From Onthomonas sp964456525 (GTDB lineage Bacteria > Bacillota > Clostridia > Oscillospirales > Oscillospiraceae), in contig CAYWAP010000002.1 in assembly GCA_964456525.1 (NCBI GenBank), positions 1-64,000 on the forward strand: 64,000 nt of DNA. The letters run 5' to 3'. A program made the translations under genes and the position numbers. The notes below the pieces were generated by a model. It was not told the DNA's origin, did no database searches, and worked only from the letters and a program-made list of their open reading frames with translations. Of this stretch, positions 41,989-50,681 are shown piece after piece. Within the stretch, counting starts at the first letter, position 1. Every line of letters begins with the position of its first letter.

Positions 41989-42558
41989 ATGATTGATACC
42001 AAGGCAATTGAAGAACACATCCGCGGCATCCTCATCGCTTTGGGAGATGACCCGAACCGGGAGGGGCTGAAGGAAACCCCCCAGCGCGTGGCACGGATGT
42101 ATCAGGAAGTCTTTGAGGGGATGAACTACACCAACCACGAGATCGCCCAGATGTTTGACAAGACCTTTGAAGACGGCTTGGAGAACAGCGACAGCCGGGA
42201 ACTGGTCGTCATCAAGGATATCGACCTGTTCTCCTACTGCGAGCACCACATGGCCCTGATGTACGACATGAAGGCCACGGTAGCCTATCTCCCCAACGGA
42301 AAGGTCATCGGCCTCTCCAAGGTCGCCCGCATCTGTGACATGGTGTCCAAACGGCTCCAGCTTCAGGAGCGCATTGGCCGGGACATTGCAGACGTCATTC
42401 AGGAGGTCACCGGCAGCGCTGACGTGGCGGTGATTCTGGAGGGCTGCCACAGCTGCATGACCGCCCGGGGAATCCGAAAGCCCGGCAGCAAGACGCTGAC
42501 CACCGAGCTGCGGGGCAAGTTCCAGGAGGATCCTAGCTTGCAGCTGTTTCTGCGGTAA
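41989..42558 (+). CDS. folE: GTP cyclohydrolase I
   Basis: Turns GTP into dihydroneopterin triphosphate, the substrate of QueD and of folate synthesis. The 189-aa protein contains the signature NREGLKETPQRVARMY, the zinc/active-site segment SYCEHHM and the C-terminal EGCHSCMTARGIRKPGS. Its place inside the que operon suggests it supplies deazapurine synthesis first, under preQ1 control. Confidence 0.97.
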   Translation: MIDTKAIEEHIRGILIALGDDPNREGLKETPQRVARMYQEVFEGMNYTNHEIAQMFDKTFEDGLENSDSRELVVIKDIDLFSYCEHHMALMYDMKATVAYLPNGKVIGLSKVARICDMVSKRLQLQERIGRDIADVIQEVTGSADVAVILEGCHSCMTARGIRKPGSKTLTTELRGKFQEDPSLQLFLR

Positions 42559-42718
42559 CGGCCCTGTCCGGACACATCAGACGTTCTCCAGTGGGCGCCC
42601 CCTGGGCGGCAGGGCTGTTCCCCGCCTATTTTTCCCCCACCGGCAACCCCGGCGCAAACCAACCGGTTTCGTTTTTTGAAACCCGATTTTACACCCATAA
42701 CACGATGAGGTCATAAAC
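42559..42718. other. Intergenic spacer folE-queC
   Basis: 160 bp without a gene, terminator or clear promoter. GC-rich at first, then T-rich close to queC, whose ribosome site is GATGAGG. Read-through from folE is the simplest view. Confidence 0.4.
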
Positions 42719-43414
42719 ATGAAAGCACTTGTTTTATTCAGCGGCGGCGTGGATTCCACCACCGCACTGGCCATGGCTGTCGACCAGTACGGCAGCGGCA
42801 ACGTCCTCGCCCTCTCGGTCTCCTATGGTCAGAAGCACGCAAAGGAACTGGAGGCGGCCCAGCGCATTGCCCATTATTACCATGTGGAGCATTTGTATCT
42901 GGATCTGTCCACAATCTTTCAGTATTCCAACTGCTCCCTGTTGCAGCAGTCAACAGAGACCATTCCCCAGGAAAATTACGCCGAACAGATCAAAAAGACC
43001 GGCGGCAGCCGTCCCGTCTCCACCTATGTCCCCTTCCGAAACGGCCTGTTCCTGTCCTCTGCAGCCAGCATTGCCCTGAGCCGGGATTGCAGCGTGATCT
43101 ATTACGGCGCCCATGCGGACGACGCGGCCGGATTTGCCTATCCCGACTGCTCCAGCGCCTTCAGCAACGCCATGGACACCGCCATTTACGAGGGCAGCGG
43201 CCACCAGCTGCACGTGGAGGCCCCCTTTGTCCACTGGACCAAGAGCCAGGTGGTGAAAAAGGGGTTGGAGCTGGGCGTCCCCTATGAACTGACCTGGAGC
43301 TGCTACGCCGGAGGAGACAAGCCCTGCGGAAAGTGCGGCACCTGCATCGACCGGGCGGCGGCCTTTGCCGCCAACGGCATCAGCGATCCCCTGATGGAGG
43401 CGTGGAAGAAATGA
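42719..43414 (+). CDS. queC: 7-cyano-7-deazaguanine synthase
   Basis: Makes preQ0 from 7-carboxy-7-deazaguanine, ammonia and ATP. The 231-aa PP-loop enzyme has LFSGGVDSTTAL at residues 5-16 and the C-terminal zinc cluster CYAGGDKPCGKCGTC. All four zinc cysteines are present. Its stop overlaps queF (ATGA). Confidence 0.97.
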   Translation: MKALVLFSGGVDSTTALAMAVDQYGSGNVLALSVSYGQKHAKELEAAQRIAHYYHVEHLYLDLSTIFQYSNCSLLQQSTETIPQENYAEQIKKTGGSRPVSTYVPFRNGLFLSSAASIALSRDCSVIYYGAHADDAAGFAYPDCSSAFSNAMDTAIYEGSGHQLHVEAPFVHWTKSQVVKKGLELGVPYELTWSCYAGGDKPCGKCGTCIDRAAAFAANGISDPLMEAWKK

Positions 43415-43893
43415 GAGAAACGGAATCTTTGACCCTGTTGGGCAACCAAAACACCCGGTACGCATCCGATTATGCCCCTGAGGTGTTGGAAACCTTTGCC
43501 AACAAGCACCCGGACAACGACTACTTTGTCAAGTTCAACTGCCCGGAGTTCACCAGCCTGTGCCCCATTACGGGCCAGCCAGATTTTGCCACCATCACCA
43601 TCTCCTATGTCCCCGGCGAGCGCATGGTGGAGAGCAAGAGCTTAAAACTCTACCTCTTCTCCTTTCGCAATCACGGCGATTTCCATGAGGACTGTGTAAA
43701 CATCATCATGAAGGATCTGATCCGCCTGATGGACCCCAAGTATATTGAGGTCTGGGGCAAGTTCACCCCCCGGGGCGGCATCTCCATCGATCCGTACTGC
43801 AATTACGGCAAACCCGGCACCCGCTGGGAGGAAGTGGCCTGGAAGCGAATGGCAAACCACGATTTGTACCCCGAAAAAGTCGACAACCGGTAA
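43411..43893 (+). CDS. queF: NADPH-dependent preQ0 reductase
   Basis: Reduces preQ0 to preQ1. The 160-aa single-domain (YkvM-type) enzyme has the thioimide-forming Cys51 in CPITGQPDFA and the QueF signature with FRNHGDFHEDC and the FTPRGGISIDPY segment near the C-terminus. I chose the ATG at 43411, which overlaps the queC stop. It ends the operon; tgt and queA are not in the window. Confidence 0.97.
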   Translation: MRETESLTLLGNQNTRYASDYAPEVLETFANKHPDNDYFVKFNCPEFTSLCPITGQPDFATITISYVPGERMVESKSLKLYLFSFRNHGDFHEDCVNIIMKDLIRLMDPKYIEVWGKFTPRGGISIDPYCNYGKPGTRWEEVAWKRMANHDLYPEKVDNR

Positions 43894-43926
43894 CATCAAA
43901 CCCCGCCACGGGGTTCGTCCCATGAA

Positions 43927-43961
43927 AAGACACCTGTCGGAACATACCGTACAGGTGTCTT
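43927..43961. terminator. Bidirectional terminator between queF and the L,D-transpeptidase gene
   Basis: A perfect 11-bp stem AAGACACCTGT / ACAGGTGTCTT with a 13-nt loop. T-rich on the plus side, TTTT on the minus side. Confidence 0.8.
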
Positions 43962-44003
43962 CTCTTATGTACCAGAATCGGAGCCGCCGCAAAGGGGCAC
44001 GAT

Positions 44004-45437
44004 TTAGTAGACAATCACCGGATCGCCCACATCGAAGTTCTCGTAAATGACAGCCATGGCAGCCGTCGGCGTGTTGACGCATCCATGGGAGCCATTGGTC
44101 AGATAAATATCTCCCCCGTATGCAGTGCGCCATCCGTCGGCGTCGTGCAGGCCCACATTGCCCGTAAAGCTCATCCAGTAAGTGACCGGGGAGCTGTATC
44201 CCATGGTGTCCAGAGTGCCCAGAACCGCGGGGCTCTGGTGGCAGTCCACCGCCCAGACGCTGCCGGAGGGTGTATCGTATCCGTCGGCCACGCTGCCGGT
44301 GACCACATCTGACTCCACAATCAGTTCGCCGTCCTTATAGGCGTACACTTTCTGCTCTGAAATGGAAATTTCAATGTAATCGCCGCCAATATCATCCACG
44401 CCGCGGTAGTTGGCCGTGTACTGATACTCAGGCTCCATGGTCTCCTGACTGCCCTCTTTGACGGCCTCGATGATCTTCTCCGCCGTGTCGCTTCTGGCGA
44501 TGCACCATCCATAGTCGCCGCCGGTCAGGGTGATGACCTCACCTGAGTGGGTGGTAAACTCATGGGTCAGCCCAAAGGTGTCGGTCTTATAGGCCAGCTG
44601 CGTCTTGACCCACTCCGTAACGGCTTCCTCATCCAGATCATAGCTGCCGCTGTCGTCACACACCAGCCAGTCGCAGATCACATCCTGATCCACCGTGTAA
44701 ACCCGGTCGTCTTCAAAGTCAAAGGTGATCACGCTGCTCAGCCACAGGTCCACCTTTTCCTTTTCCGTCACCAGCGTCTCATCATCGCTGCGAACCTCCG
44801 GCTCCACATAAAGCCCTTCCTCATCCAAGTCGAGCTCCGTCTCACTGCTGGCAATCGCCTCCTTGATGCGTGCGATGGCCGCGTCCTCATCCAGCTCGGT
44901 GCCCTCGACTTCCTCCTGAATGGACAAGCCGTCGTCCGTCAAAACCAGATAGGCGTTGGCACACTCTGTGATGTACTGTTCATCGAAGCAGTTCAGCTCG
45001 CTCAAAACGGCGTCCAGCTTCTCCTCGTCATAGGTGGTGTCGCTCGACACGCTCAGCTCATCCTTGCTCAGCAGATACAGCGGCCACATGTACGGGTTGT
45101 AGGCGGACAGCAGCTCATCCACCTCTCCGCTGTCCTCATAGACCAGGTCGATATCCTGGGCGGAAATGGTCTCCACAACGTTGTTACGCTCCTGGATGGT
45201 CAGCGTGTACGCCTGCGCGTTTTCGTTGAGCAGGCTCTTGGCGCTGCTCGCGGTGAGGTTGCTGACATCCAACCCGTTGATCTCCGTCCTCATGGGAAAC
45301 CGGTCAGTATAGTATTGAGCCATGGCAAAATAACCCACAGCCAACAGCACCAGAACGGCACAGACAACCCCTATCTGAAGGAACCTTTTTCGCGTCTTGG
45401 GTTCCACCACTGCGCTTTCGCCCGTTTTTTCACTCAT
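44004..45437 (-). CDS. L,D-transpeptidase (YkuD) with PG-binding domain
   Basis: A 477-aa envelope enzyme expected to form 3-3 crosslinks in peptidoglycan. A cytoplasmic N-terminus with basic residues precedes one membrane segment at residues 20-37. The outer region (about 45-330) is acidic and contains PG_binding_4-type repeats (INGLDVSNLTASSAKSLL). The YkuD domain covers about 350-477 with the catalytic motif SHGCVNTP, nucleophile Cys453 and its upstream His. It is complete and points outward. Its leader contains an inverted repeat GATACG / CGTATTC. Confidence 0.93.
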   Translation of the reverse strand: MSEKTGESAVVEPKTRKRFLQIGVVCAVLVLLAVGYFAMAQYYTDRFPMRTEINGLDVSNLTASSAKSLLNENAQAYTLTIQERNNVVETISAQDIDLVYEDSGEVDELLSAYNPYMWPLYLLSKDELSVSSDTTYDEEKLDAVLSELNCFDEQYITECANAYLVLTDDGLSIQEEVEGTELDEDAAIARIKEAIASSETELDLDEEGLYVEPEVRSDDETLVTEKEKVDLWLSSVITFDFEDDRVYTVDQDVICDWLVCDDSGSYDLDEEAVTEWVKTQLAYKTDTFGLTHEFTTHSGEVITLTGGDYGWCIARSDTAEKIIEAVKEGSQETMEPEYQYTANYRGVDDIGGDYIEISISEQKVYAYKDGELIVESDVVTGSVADGYDTPSGSVWAVDCHQSPAVLGTLDTMGYSSPVTYWMSFTGNVGLHDADGWRTAYGGDIYLTNGSHGCVNTPTAAMAVIYENFDVGDPVIVY

Positions 45438-45569
45438 GGTATCCCTCCTCTATAAGCCGTGGAATACGGAAACAATCGTATCCCTGTTTTTTACACTAAC
45501 ACAATGGCAGGCAGATAACAAGCAACAATTCTTAACAATTTTAAAACTTTTTCGCCCTTCGACATTTCC

Positions 45570-45932
45570 TCACGGTTCTATCGCATTTCGCTCCTTTTGC
45601 AGCTCCCCCAGGAGCATAACGGCATTCCAGCAGCGGTTATGCTCCGTCAAAACCGCTTTTAGAACCCCCTTCCCCAGGCGAATGGTTCCCAACCGGGCGA
45701 GGACGCCATCCAGCTCGCGCTCCAGATGGCAGAGCAGGACGACCGGTTCCGGGAAGGGGCCCTGATAGTCCGGCGCCGGAAGATTCCACGGCTCCCCGGC
45801 AAAGCTGCCCAGAGGTTTCAGATACTCTTTGCGCGCCGGCACGATGACCTCAATGCCTTTGTCCCGAAAGGCCCCCCTTGCCATGGCCTCCGTGATCGGA
45901 TCTGTGCCGAAGAGCACAACACATCGTTTCAT
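45570..45932 (-). CDS. DUF3783-like protein
   Basis: A 120-aa soluble protein that begins MKRCVVLFGTDPITEAMARGA and resembles DUF3783 proteins of Clostridia. It has no membrane segment or known catalytic motif. The ATG at 45932 has GGAGGAAGG upstream. It begins 50 bp after the branching-enzyme gene on the same strand and may be co-transcribed with it. The function is unknown. Confidence 0.7.
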   Translation of the reverse strand: MKRCVVLFGTDPITEAMARGAFRDKGIEVIVPARKEYLKPLGSFAGEPWNLPAPDYQGPFPEPVVLLCHLERELDGVLARLGTIRLGKGVLKAVLTEHNRCWNAVMLLGELQKERNAIEP

Positions 45933-45982
45933 TTCCCTTCCTCCGTCAAAAGAGGGGAGGAATCGCTCCCTCCCCTTCTGGT

Positions 45983-48034
45983 TCAATTCGGCTTTTTCGC
46001 CGCTTTTTTAGGCACGCCGGCGGGCTTTTTGGGCTGGGCGGGCTTGGGCGGCACACTGCGCAAAACCACTGCGGTGCGGCTGGGCAGGTAGAGCTTGAGA
46101 TGGCTGCCCTCAACCCCGGGAATAAAGGAGGAATACGTCTGATGACGGATGTTCTCCATGCCGCCATACTGCTTGTCATCTGTGGACAAAATGACTTCGT
46201 AGTCGGTGGGGCGCTTCACCGGGAACATATAGTCCATAAAGGACTGGGTGGGATGGAAGTTGAAGACAAACAGCAAGCCGCTGCGTTCAAAGGCCAGCAC
46301 ATGGTCGGACACGTGAACCATATCCAGGTCCGCCATGGCCTGGTGGAAGATGCTGTAACGCTTGGCCATGGCAATCATATCCCGGTCAAAGTTGTTCAGC
46401 CACTCATACTTCAGGAAGCCGTTATCCACCAGACTCCACTGCCGGCGGCAGTATTTGAAGGACCAGCCGTTGCCCTCCCGGGGAAAGTCGATCCACTCGG
46501 GATGGCCAAATTCATTGCCCATAAAGTTCAGATAGCCTTCGCCGCCCCCTGCAAGGGTCAACAGGCGAATCATCTTGTGGAGCGCAATGGCCCGGTCAAT
46601 GGTCAAATTGTGGCAGATCTTGTCCATGTCCGTGTACATACTGGCGTCAGCCAGACGGAAGATCATGGTCTTGTCCCCCACCAGCGCCTGGTCATGGCTC
46701 TCCACATAGGCGACGGTCTTTTCCCCGGGACGGCGCAGGCACATATCGCTCCAGATCTTTTCCAGATTCCAGTCCTCATCCTGCTGTTCCTTGACCAGCT
46801 TAATCCACATATCGGGAAGCCCCATGCCCAGACGGTAGTCAAAGCCAATCCCGCCGTCTGCAATGGGCAGGCACATACCGGGCATACCGGACATGTCCTC
46901 CGAAATGGTGATGGCGTGGGGATTGATCTCGTGAATCAGCTCATTTGCCAGCTGCAAATAGGTGACTGCCTGAGTGTCCGTATTCATGGAGAAATACTTG
47001 TCATTGGTGTTGAAGTCGGTGCCCAGACCGTGATCCAGATACAGCATAGAGGTGACCCCATCAAAGCGGAAACCGTCGAAGTGGTACTCCTCCATCCAGA
47101 ATTTCAGGTTGGACAGCAGAAAATGCAGAACCTCATTGCGGTCATAGTTGAAGCATTTGGTGCCCCAGGCCGGATGCTCCCCCCGGCCGCCGGAGTGGAA
47201 GAACTGCTCGGTGGTGCCGTCAAAGAGATTGATGCCCTCCGCGGTGTTTTTCACCGCGTGGGAGTGAACCACATCCAGCAGAACCCGGATTCCCATCTTA
47301 TGGGCGGTGTTGACCAGATATTTCAGATCCTCCGGCAGCCCAAACCAGCTGGAGGCGGCATAAAAGCTGGACACCTGGTAGCCAAAGGAGCCATAGTAGG
47401 GGTGCTCCATAATGGCCATCAGCTGGATGGTGTTGTAGCCAGCCTTTTTGATGCGGGGCAGGGTCTGATCGGCAAACTCCCGATAGGTGCCGATCTTCTC
47501 CTCCTCCTGCGCCATGCCCACATGGGCTTCATAGATCAGCAGGGGCGCGTCCAGGCAAAATCCCTCGTCCTCCCACGCAAAGCGGTTGCGGTCGTCCCAG
47601 ACCTCACAGGTCCACTGGTAGGTCTGCTCATCCTGCACCACGCGGCGGGCGTACAGCGGGATGTGCTCGCTCAGGCGGTCCCCATTTCTGACCACAGTCT
47701 TAACCTTAATCCCGTTATGCAGCGTTTCCTCCGGCAATTTGATCTCCCAGACGCCAAAATAGGGGTCAATTTTGGTCAAGGGATGGCTGGTCTGATTCCA
47801 GCCGTTAAATTCCCCCTCCAGGTACAGCTGGTCGGCGCCGGGCGCCCATTCCCGGTAGACCCAGCCCTCGTCCGTATGGTGGAAACCGAAGTATAGATGG
47901 GCATTGGCAAAGTCGGCTAACGTCTCTCCCTCTTTCAGGATTTGGGACTTTTTATATTCGTAATTGCCCATGCGCAGCCGGATGTCCCCTTCAAAGGGCA
48001 TCAGCTGCGGATTCAATTCCAGAATGCGATACAT
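45983..48034 (-). CDS. glgB: 1,4-alpha-glucan branching enzyme (GH13)
   Basis: Creates alpha-1,6 branches in glycogen. The 683-aa protein has an N-terminal CBM48-like domain, a GH13 barrel with the nucleophile in DGFRFDGVTSMLYLDHG, the acid/base Glu in TISEDMSGMPG and the third Asp in YVESHDQALVGDK, and a C-terminal beta domain. These motifs match the eukaryote-like GH13_8 group rather than the typical bacterial GlgB. The C-terminus is a Pro/Lys tail. No other glg genes are nearby. The ATG at 48034 has AAGGAG upstream. Confidence 0.88.
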   Translation of the reverse strand: MYRILELNPQLMPFEGDIRLRMGNYEYKKSQILKEGETLADFANAHLYFGFHHTDEGWVYREWAPGADQLYLEGEFNGWNQTSHPLTKIDPYFGVWEIKLPEETLHNGIKVKTVVRNGDRLSEHIPLYARRVVQDEQTYQWTCEVWDDRNRFAWEDEGFCLDAPLLIYEAHVGMAQEEEKIGTYREFADQTLPRIKKAGYNTIQLMAIMEHPYYGSFGYQVSSFYAASSWFGLPEDLKYLVNTAHKMGIRVLLDVVHSHAVKNTAEGINLFDGTTEQFFHSGGRGEHPAWGTKCFNYDRNEVLHFLLSNLKFWMEEYHFDGFRFDGVTSMLYLDHGLGTDFNTNDKYFSMNTDTQAVTYLQLANELIHEINPHAITISEDMSGMPGMCLPIADGGIGFDYRLGMGLPDMWIKLVKEQQDEDWNLEKIWSDMCLRRPGEKTVAYVESHDQALVGDKTMIFRLADASMYTDMDKICHNLTIDRAIALHKMIRLLTLAGGGEGYLNFMGNEFGHPEWIDFPREGNGWSFKYCRRQWSLVDNGFLKYEWLNNFDRDMIAMAKRYSIFHQAMADLDMVHVSDHVLAFERSGLLFVFNFHPTQSFMDYMFPVKRPTDYEVILSTDDKQYGGMENIRHQTYSSFIPGVEGSHLKLYLPSRTAVVLRSVPPKPAQPKKPAGVPKKAAKKPN

Positions 48035-48193
48035 ATCACGTTTCTCCTTCCGTATTTGTCCTGATTGCCATGGGTACGAAACCAGACCGGACACCCCGGC
48101 CTTTCAGGGCCAATGGGGCTTGCGCCATCGCAAAGCTGCCTTTGCATCCGCTTCCCTCACAAGGCCCCCGCTTATGGTGGGTTCAGCAGATAT

Positions 48194-48222
48194 ATTGTAG
48201 CAGATTACAGGCCAAAATACAA
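48194..48222 (-). promoter_or_regulatory. Proximal sigma-A promoter of glgB
   Basis: TTGTAT (17-22) and TACAAT (94-99) on the minus strand are 17 bp apart. The 150-nt leader contains the hairpin GCAAAG-GCAG-CTTTGC. Confidence 0.6.
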
Positions 48223-48323
48223 TCTCCCGCCGGCAGGCCGGCGCCGCTGGTATCCGTTATGGGGTTCCCGGTGCGGAGCAGATCTCCGCCCTGTCTTCCT
48301 CCCACGGGCTTCTCTTAAGATGT

Positions 48324-48352
48324 AAAATATTACATTCACTTAATTTTGTCAA
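48324..48352 (-). promoter_or_regulatory. Distal minus-strand promoter upstream of glgB
   Basis: A consensus TTGACA (47-52) and TATTTT (24-29) are 17 bp apart. The -10 box overlaps an inverted repeat TGTAA-AATA-TTACA (48321-48334). It could add a second start for glgB or make a separate short RNA. Confidence 0.55.
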
Positions 48353-48386
48353 CCATTTTATTAGAACTTTTGTTACCGAATGGTTG

Positions 48387-48414
48387 TTGACTTTCCCGGC
48401 GTGTATGGTACAAT
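48387..48414 (+). promoter_or_regulatory. Sigma-A promoter of the DUF1002 gene
   Basis: TTGACT (87-92) and TACAAT (09-14) are 16 bp apart, about 35 bp before the start region. Confidence 0.65.
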
Positions 48415-48449
48415 ACAACTCAATCAAACGAAAGGTTGTGAAACGTCTT

Positions 48450-49352
48450 ATGATGCGCAAAATTACGGCAGGTTTTTTGATACTCTGCCTGATGTTCTCC
48501 CTGTCGGCTGCCGCGCTGGCAGATAGCGTTGACACTCAGGGTTACCTGATTTTGGGCGCCGATTTGACGGAGGATCAAATTTCCACAGTCTATCAGCTGA
48601 TGGGGATTGAAGATGACAGCATCTACCAGATCTCCACCACCACGAACGAGGAAGAACACGAAGCCCTGGACGACTACCTCTCCAGCTCGGTGATTGGCAG
48701 CAAGGCCATCTCCTCCATCCTTTTGATTCCCGGCGAAGAGGGCAGCGGCATCTCGGTCGAGGCCTATAACATCTCCTACTGCACCGTGTCCATGTATCAA
48801 AACGCTCTGATCGATGTGGGCGTTGAGGACTGCACGATTATCATCGCGGCCCCCTTCAGTGTCAGCGGCACTTGCGCGCTGGTCAGCGCCATGAAGGCCT
48901 ACTCCCTGATGAGCGGAGAAGAGATTTCTTCCGAAAGCGCTGACGCCGCCGTGGATGAACTGGTCACCACCGGTGAAGTGGGCGATGAAATTGGCGACAA
49001 CGATCAGGCGGCTGAATTGATCGCCGCATTGAAACAGAAGATGCTGGAAGAGGATCTGGACGAGGACGCGATTTCAGATGCACTGGATCAGCTCTGCACG
49101 ACGATGAACATCACCATCAGCAACGAAACCAAAGAGCAGGTCATCAACCTGATGCTCAAGCTCAAAGATACCGATATTGACATCGACGCGCTGGAGCAGC
49201 AGGCCAGTGAACTATATAATAAGGTCAAGGACATGGTTGCTGAATTGGACATAGACTCTGAAGCTGCCGTCAACTTCATTCAGAAGGTGATTCAGGCGAT
49301 CATCAAGATTGCAAAATCCATCTGGAATTTTGTGAAGTCCCTTCTGGAATAA
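48450..49352 (+). CDS. DUF1002 secreted protein (YpuA-like)
   Basis: A 300-aa exported protein. A signal peptide covers about residues 1-23 (MMRKITAGFLILCLMFSLSAAALA). The mature part is the DUF1002 domain, acidic and helical, with YLILGADLTEDQ and IIIAAPFSVSGTCALVSAMKAY. Related YpuA proteins of Bacilli have no settled function, though an envelope role is expected from export. Start choice is uncertain: AAAGG lies 14 nt before the ATG and 2 nt before an in-frame GTG at 48438. It is monocistronic with a terminator. Confidence 0.88.
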   Translation: MMRKITAGFLILCLMFSLSAAALADSVDTQGYLILGADLTEDQISTVYQLMGIEDDSIYQISTTTNEEEHEALDDYLSSSVIGSKAISSILLIPGEEGSGISVEAYNISYCTVSMYQNALIDVGVEDCTIIIAAPFSVSGTCALVSAMKAYSLMSGEEISSESADAAVDELVTTGEVGDEIGDNDQAAELIAALKQKMLEEDLDEDAISDALDQLCTTMNITISNETKEQVINLMLKLKDTDIDIDALEQQASELYNKVKDMVAELDIDSEAAVNFIQKVIQAIIKIAKSIWNFVKSLLE

Positions 49353-49369
49353 CCGCTCCCGTTTCTTTC

Positions 49370-49401
49370 GAGGCTGTCCCCCTGCGGGGCGGCCTCTTTT
49401 T
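49370..49401 (+). terminator. Terminator of the DUF1002 gene
   Basis: GAGGCTG / CGGCCTC stem with an inner TCCCC/GGGG pairing, followed by TTTTT. Confidence 0.8.
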
Positions 49402-49422
49402 CTCGCAAAGGCCCCCGAAGGC

Positions 49423-49468
49423 AAAAAAACTGACCCAATCCATTCAACCTCTGGATCGGGTCAGTTTT
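49423..49468 (-). terminator. Terminator of the RNA candidate
   Basis: A stem of 15 bp with one mismatch (arms AAAACTGACCC and GGGTCAGTTTT plus GGAT/ATCC) is followed by seven T on the minus strand. Confidence 0.88.
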
Positions 49469-49810
49469 GGTGCTCACTGTTCATGGGACCATACCTCGTT
49501 TTTCGGATTCGGCTCTTCTTACCGCCGTGGCGATTTTAATAGATCTTTGGACTCATTCCTTTCAACCAGTCTTGGAAATAATCAGTAGTACAAATGCCAT
49601 TCAGCACTTCCCCCTTTACATTCGGCTTAGGTGGGAACGTTCAAACTTACTTGTACATTGGACCGTACCTCCTATGTTATTTGATTGCCGATCTATTAGC
49701 AAACCTCATAACATCATCCTTTCTTCGGATGGGAGTGGATGGGAATGTCTGACTTTAACGGGTCAGCTCCTGATTCAGTGTTTCTTTGGAATCACCTCTT
49801 TCTTTTGTTG
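49423..49810 (-). ncRNA. Stand-alone structured RNA candidate
   Basis: A minus-strand transcription unit of about 390 nt bounded by a near-consensus promoter and a strong terminator, without an ORF over a few codons. Many short perfect helices follow one another: TGATTC/GAATCA, CTGAC/GTCAG, CATCC/GGATG, ATGTTAT/ATAACAT (enclosing TTGC/GCAA) and GTAC/GTAC. It does not match what I know of RNase P, tmRNA, SRP or 6S RNA, nor T-box or common riboswitch motifs. It is convergent with the DUF1002 gene and divergent from the HAD gene, so it leads no coding gene. Confidence 0.65.
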
Positions 49811-49815
49811 ACTAT

Positions 49816-49844
49816 AATATATCACCCTCTCCCGCCTTTGTCAA
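49816..49844 (-). promoter_or_regulatory. Sigma-A promoter of the RNA candidate
   Basis: A perfect TTGACA (39-44) and TATATT (16-21) on the minus strand are 17 bp apart. Transcription would begin near 49809. Confidence 0.8.
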
Positions 49845-50078
49845 GTGTTTTTCTCATCTTTTTTCAAAAAGTTTTTGCAGCCTATCCTGCACAGCGAATG
49901 GGGTGCAGCATCTTCTGCATCAATGGTTTTATTTTACTCAAAAATTGCATACAGGCCGGTTGAAACCTGTTGTTTCTGCGTATTGCAATCTGCGGATGTC
50001 CACGCTATACTTTTTTAATAGAAAAACATCCCCCATGGGTTCCTGAGAATCCAGTTTTGCCATCGAGGAGGCATACAT
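49845..50078. other. Intergenic region upstream of the HAD phosphatase gene
   Basis: AT-rich, no gene and no strong sigma-A promoter recognised. The start codon of the HAD gene has GAGGAGG upstream. Confidence 0.4.
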
Positions 50079-50681
50079 ATGATAAAAAATGTTGTTTTTG
50101 ACATGGGAAATGTCCTCTTGGACTATAATCCCCGCTATTCCCTGGAAAAGTACCTGGACAATGAAGAAGATCGCGCGTTGATCTACCGGGAACTTTTTTG
50201 CGGCCCCGAGTGGGCGGAGGCCGATTTGGGTCTGATCCGCGATGAGGATCGTTTCGCCCTGGTCAGCCTGCGCGTCCCCCAGCGCCTGCACAGCGCCCTG
50301 AAAGAAATCTGCACCCGCTGGTATGACTGCATGGTTCCGCTGGAGGGCGCCAGAGAATTTGTCCGTTTCTGCAAGGAGTCCGGCTACCGGATCTATATAC
50401 TGTCCAACGCCAGCGACAAATTTTATGAGTATTTCCCCAACTTCTCCTCCCTGGACTACTTCGACGGATATGTCGTCTCCTCCGACATCCACACCGCCAA
50501 GCCCCAGCCGCGCATTTACCGGCACCTGCTAAACCGCTATCACCTCCAGGCCGAGGAGTGCCTGTTTATTGACGACCTGCCCCAAAATGTGGAGGGCGCC
50601 CGGAAGGTGGGATTTCAGGCCGTTCAGTTCCAGAACGATTTTCAGCCCATTCGGGATCTGTTAACGGGGGAAGGCCGCTAA
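50079..50681 (+). CDS. HAD-family phosphatase (YihX-like)
   Basis: A 200-aa HAD subfamily IA protein. Motif I is VVFDMGNVLLDY, where the second Asp of DxD is Gly, as in YihX-type sugar phosphatases; motif II is ILSNAS, motif III includes KPQPRIY and motif IV LFIDDLPQNVEGA. A likely activity is dephosphorylation of sugar phosphates such as glucose-1-phosphate; the real substrate is unknown. The gene is separate from its neighbours. Confidence 0.88.
   Translation: MIKNVVFDMGNVLLDYNPRYSLEKYLDNEEDRALIYRELFCGPEWAEADLGLIRDEDRFALVSLRVPQRLHSALKEICTRWYDCMVPLEGAREFVRFCKESGYRIYILSNASDKFYEYFPNFSSLDYFDGYVVSSDIHTAKPQPRIYRHLLNRYHLQAEECLFIDDLPQNVEGARKVGFQAVQFQNDFQPIRDLLTGEGR

Noticed and set aside
49423..49810. 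Identity as RNase P RNA, tmRNA, SRP RNA or 6S RNA
   Set aside because: The conserved sequence blocks of RNase P and tmRNA, the SRP tetraloop region and the single long 6S rod are not visible.
49467..49963. Plus-strand frames of 114 and 74 codons at the RNA candidate
   Set aside because: No ribosome site, no homology-like features; they are antisense to the promoter-terminator unit.
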